Shown here one piece after another: positions 61,558 through 64,000 of a stretch of DNA of 64,000 nucleotides. The notes under the pieces were generated by a model. The model was given only the letters and a program-made list of their open reading frames with translations. It made no database searches and was not told the origin of the DNA. Numbering within the stretch: position 1 is the first letter of the stretch; every line of letters starts with the position of its first letter. Made by a program: the position numbers and the translations under genes. Location of the stretch: positions 124,001-188,000 of the forward strand of contig NZ_JADBHF010000008.1 in NCBI RefSeq assembly GCF_017808105.1. Reading direction: 5' to 3'. The DNA comes from Brevibacterium renqingii. GTDB lineage: Bacteria; Actinomycetota; Actinomycetes; Actinomycetales; Brevibacteriaceae.

Positions 61558-63087
61558 TCAGGCGGGCTCGTCGACGGGCACGGCGTCCCTGGTCTCAGGA
61601 TCCGTGAGCGTACCGGCTCTGCGGTCGGCCAGATACTTCTTCATCTCCTTCTTCACCACCGGCATGAGCAGGTAGAGGCCGAGGATGTTGATGAAGGCGC
61701 ACATGAACAGTGCGGCGTCGGCGAATTCGACGACCTTGGAGAAGGTGGCCACACAGCCGATCACGACGAAGATGCACACGAGGGCACGGAACACGGTGAC
61801 GCTCGCCTTCGCATTTCCGAACAGGAAGCTCCAGGCCTGCTCACCGTAGTAGGCCCAGGTGATGAGGGTGGAGAAGGCGAAGAGCGCAACGGCGATGGCC
61901 AGCAGCACCGGATACCAGGAGGCGACGGTGGAGAAGGCGTCCGAGGTCAGTGCCACTCCCCCGATCTCACCGGCGCCGAGGTCCTCACGATAGGAGGCCT
62001 GGTTGGCCACGATGATCGTCAGCGCCGTCATGGTGCAGACGATGACCGTGTCAATGAAGGGCTCGAGCAGAGCGACGAAGCCTTCGGAGATCGGGCGACG
62101 TGTCTTGACCGCCGAGTGGGCGATCGGCGCCGATCCGATGCCGGCCTCGTTGGAGAAGGCCGAACGCTGGAACCCGATGATCATGACTCCGACGACGCCG
62201 CCGGCGATCCCCTGCGGATTGAACGCACCCGCGAAGATCTCGCCGATCGCGTGCGGGATGTTCGAGAAGTTGAGTCCGAGCACGAGGAGGCAGGAGACGA
62301 CGTAGAAGATCGCCATCCCGGGCACGAGCTTGTCGGTGACCTTCGCGATGGAGCGGATGCCGCCGAGGATCACCAGTGCGACGAGGGCGGCGAACACGAT
62401 TCCGAAGGCGAGAGAGGCGAAGGGCCCGGCGAGGAAGCCGTCATCCCCGCCGGTGGCGGTGCGCACCTGGGCGAAGGTCTGGTTGGCCTGGAACATCCCA
62501 CCGCCGACGACGCCGAAGATGAGGATGGCGATCGCGAACAGTCCCGTCAGCGTCGCTGCCACGGGCCTGCTGAAGCGCCGGAATGCGACAGGGAGGTACT
62601 TGAACGGTCCGCCGTGGACTACTCCGTTCTCGTCGATCTCGCGGTACTTCACTCCGAGGGTGCATTCGACGAACTTCGTGCACATGCCGAGCAGGCCGGC
62701 GACGATCATCCAGAAGGTCGCGCCGGGACCGCCGAGGGCGATGGCCACGCCGACGCCCGCGATATTGCCGAGGCCGACGGTTCCCGACAGGGCCGACGCC
62801 AGCGCCTGGAAGTGGGTGACTTCTCCCGGGTCGTCCTGCGAGGAGAATTTCCCCCGGACGATCTCGAGCGCGAGCTTGGCTCCGCGGGCTTGGATGAATC
62901 CGAAATACACGGTGAAGGCCAGGGCCGCGAAGATCAGCCACAGGACGACGAACGGAAAGGAGATCTCGCCGATGGTGATCGGGAAGAAGATGATGTTGCC
63001 GAACCACGTCGCGATCGGATCGAACCAGGAGTTGATGGCATCGTCGACCGGAGACACCGGTTCTGCAGAGAGTTGAATGTTGTTCAT
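61558..63087 (-). CDS. Alanine/glycine:cation symporter (AGCS family)
   Basis: A 509-residue AGCS transporter that imports alanine or glycine with sodium or protons. ALASALSGTVGLGNIAGVGVAI, FKYLPVAF, and NEAGIGSAPIAHSAVKTRRP are family hallmarks, with about 11 helices. ATG 63087; GTG 63093 is close. The upstream gap carries the palindrome GACGTACGTC (63107-63116), a possible regulator site. It is divergent from the Band-7 gene. Confidence 0.92.
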   Translation of the reverse strand: MNNIQLSAEPVSPVDDAINSWFDPIATWFGNIIFFPITIGEISFPFVVLWLIFAALAFTVYFGFIQARGAKLALEIVRGKFSSQDDPGEVTHFQALASALSGTVGLGNIAGVGVAIALGGPGATFWMIVAGLLGMCTKFVECTLGVKYREIDENGVVHGGPFKYLPVAFRRFSRPVAATLTGLFAIAILIFGVVGGGMFQANQTFAQVRTATGGDDGFLAGPFASLAFGIVFAALVALVILGGIRSIAKVTDKLVPGMAIFYVVSCLLVLGLNFSNIPHAIGEIFAGAFNPQGIAGGVVGVMIIGFQRSAFSNEAGIGSAPIAHSAVKTRRPISEGFVALLEPFIDTVIVCTMTALTIIVANQASYREDLGAGEIGGVALTSDAFSTVASWYPVLLAIAVALFAFSTLITWAYYGEQAWSFLFGNAKASVTVFRALVCIFVVIGCVATFSKVVEFADAALFMCAFINILGLYLLMPVVKKEMKKYLADRRAGTLTDPETRDAVPVDEPA

Positions 63088-63229
63088 GGTCACTCAAGAT
63101 CCCTAAGACGTACGTCACATACAAGGCTTCGGTCCGGGGAGGTGCGTTCATTTATCAAACCGTTATCCAACGGGGGCCGCCACGGTCGTTCTGAGACCCG
63201 CGTCTCATTCTGTGACCTAGACTGGAGGC

Positions 63230-64000
63230 ATGACTGAGAATCCCCAGCAACACGGACGACGCCCCCACCAGCCCCCGAATCGCGGGTCCCTCCCGATGGG
63301 CGACCCGACTCCGCACTACCAGGACGGACACACTCAGCCGGCCTCGTATCCGGGTGCCGAGCCCGTGACGAATCCCAACGGCCATTACGGGTCTCAGGGT
63401 TCTCAGGCCGGCTCCTCGGGTTCTCCCGAATCTCCGGTGGCGTATGGGCCTCCCGGCGGTGCACAGGCGAACACCGGCGGACCGCAGACGCGTGGCGGCG
63501 TGCCCGGTCCCGCGGCATCGCAGACGCCCGGCGGAGGCCGGAGCCGGCGTTCGGCTCAGCCCTCCCCCGCCTCGCCGCCGGGTCCCGGAGATGCTCGTCC
63601 CACACGCATCGTCTCCCCGGACGGCGAGCGTGTGCGGGAACGATCTGCCGGCGGCGTCTCAGGCTATTTCGCGATCGTCGGAGCCGTCGCCGTGCTCCTG
63701 CTGGCACTGCTCCTCGGTGTCGTCGGCTTCGTCCTGACCTTCGCCCAGACCGTGATCGGCGTCGTCCTGATCATCTTCGGCATCCTCTGCTTCATCGCCT
63801 CGATGTTCCTCTTCAAGGGCTGCACCTCAGTGGCGCCCGGACATGCCGTCGTCCTCCAGCTCTACGGCAAATACGTCGGCACCGTCCGGCAGTCGGGTCT
63901 GCGCTTCGTCAACCCCTTCTATACGAAGGACCAGGTTTCGACCCACATCCGCAATCATGAGACATCGACGCTGAAGGTCAACGATCTCGACGGCAACCCG
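63230..64000 (+). CDS. Band-7/SPFH membrane protein, truncated by window edge
   Basis: The first 257 residues of a protein that runs off the window. Residues 1-135 are Pro/Gly/Gln/Ser-rich and disordered. Two hydrophobic helices follow (about 145-170 and 175-195), then VAPGHAVVLQLYGKYVGTVRQSGLRFVNPFYTK, the start of an SPFH/Band-7 (flotillin-like) domain. Such proteins scaffold membrane microdomains. ATG 63230 lies 6 nt after TAGACT (63218-63223) and directly behind GGAGGC. Confidence 0.85.
   Translation, partial: MTENPQQHGRRPHQPPNRGSLPMGDPTPHYQDGHTQPASYPGAEPVTNPNGHYGSQGSQAGSSGSPESPVAYGPPGGAQANTGGPQTRGGVPGPAASQTPGGGRSRRSAQPSPASPPGPGDARPTRIVSPDGERVRERSAGGVSGYFAIVGAVAVLLLALLLGVVGFVLTFAQTVIGVVLIIFGILCFIASMFLFKGCTSVAPGHAVVLQLYGKYVGTVRQSGLRFVNPFYTKDQVSTHIRNHETSTLKVNDLDGNP

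Noticed and set aside
63094..63229. Glycine riboswitch before the AGCS symporter
   Set aside because: I looked because such symporters are often riboswitch-controlled, but the gap lacks a recognisable glycine aptamer core.
61504..63237. A 577-codon plus-strand frame opposite the AGCS symporter
   Set aside because: Antisense shadow; extremely Glu/Asp/His/Arg-rich with no plausible fold.
1..64000. CRISPR array, insertion sequence, integron or plasmid origin
   Set aside because: No regularly spaced repeats, transposase, integrase or replication gene was found on either strand.

Overview
The window is high-GC DNA with dense, often 4-bp-overlapping genes and strongly GC-ending codons. Gene content and order (rplU-rpmA-obgE-proB-proA-nadD-rsfS, a fused MrpAB antiporter, GluQRS, actinobacterial GT4 enzymes) point to an actinobacterium. 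A Brevibacterium-like member of the Micrococcales is my best guess, but this is inference from content and not from a marker gene. I see no insertion sequence, prophage, CRISPR array or rRNA. Four tRNAs are present: Met(CAU), Asn(GUU), Ala(GGC) and Ala(CGC).

Layout. 0-10 kb: a partial ORF, tRNA-Met, a degenerate EAL-DICT protein, an MFS exporter, a luciferase-like oxidoreductase, tRNA-Asn, a DMT-type membrane protein followed directly by a GT4 glycosyltransferase, gluQRS with a small GNAT protein, and an acyl-CoA ligase. 10-19.4 kb: a molybdenum block with a ModBC fusion, ModA, an HTH-TOBE protein, MoaE, MoaC and MoeA on the minus strand, moaA-moaD divergent on the plus strand, then MoeZ and a second MoeA. 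Together these import molybdate and build molybdopterin cofactor, but no molybdoenzyme and no MogA/MoaB is in the window. 19.5-26.3 kb: a CPBP-like membrane protein, a POT peptide transporter with an unusual leader, a second MFS transporter, small membrane proteins, a hydrolase and a tandem universal stress protein. 26.3-27.5 kb: a gene-poor, AT-richer stretch with two possible small ORFs and several hairpins.

27.5-43.4 kb: tRNA-Ala(GGC); an NCS1 permease plus nitrilase-family amidohydrolase divergent from an Lrp/AsnC regulator; ogt and an Ada-AlkA fusion for DNA alkylation repair; YggS; a YczE-like protein; a PLP decarboxylase; and an L-carnitine catabolic operon (XRE-TetR fusion regulator, BKACE enzyme, carnitine dehydrogenase-thioesterase fusion) with a candidate operator. 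These are followed by a DUF1905 protein, a sugar-transporter/beta-glucosidase pair and tRNA-Ala(CGC). 43.5-53 kb: a ferredoxin-reductase-like flavoprotein, AlkB, a complete six-gene Mrp Na+/H+ antiporter operon and a second GT4 enzyme. 52.9-61.5 kb: a housekeeping block read on the minus strand from rplU to a histidine phosphatase. 61.5-64 kb: an alanine/glycine:cation symporter and the start of a Band-7/SPFH membrane protein that runs off the end.

The most interesting signals are regulatory. (1) A three-arm leader before the peptide transporter can form two mutually exclusive hairpins, one of which buries the ribosome binding site. (2) A perfect inverted repeat overlaps the -35 of the carnitine operon, whose regulator carries two different DNA-binding domains. 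(3) A glycosyltransferase has no ATG/GTG/TTG start and lies in frame right behind the stop codon of the previous gene. (4) A recurrent promoter architecture places the -10 box exactly 6 nt before the start codon, which suggests leaderless transcripts.
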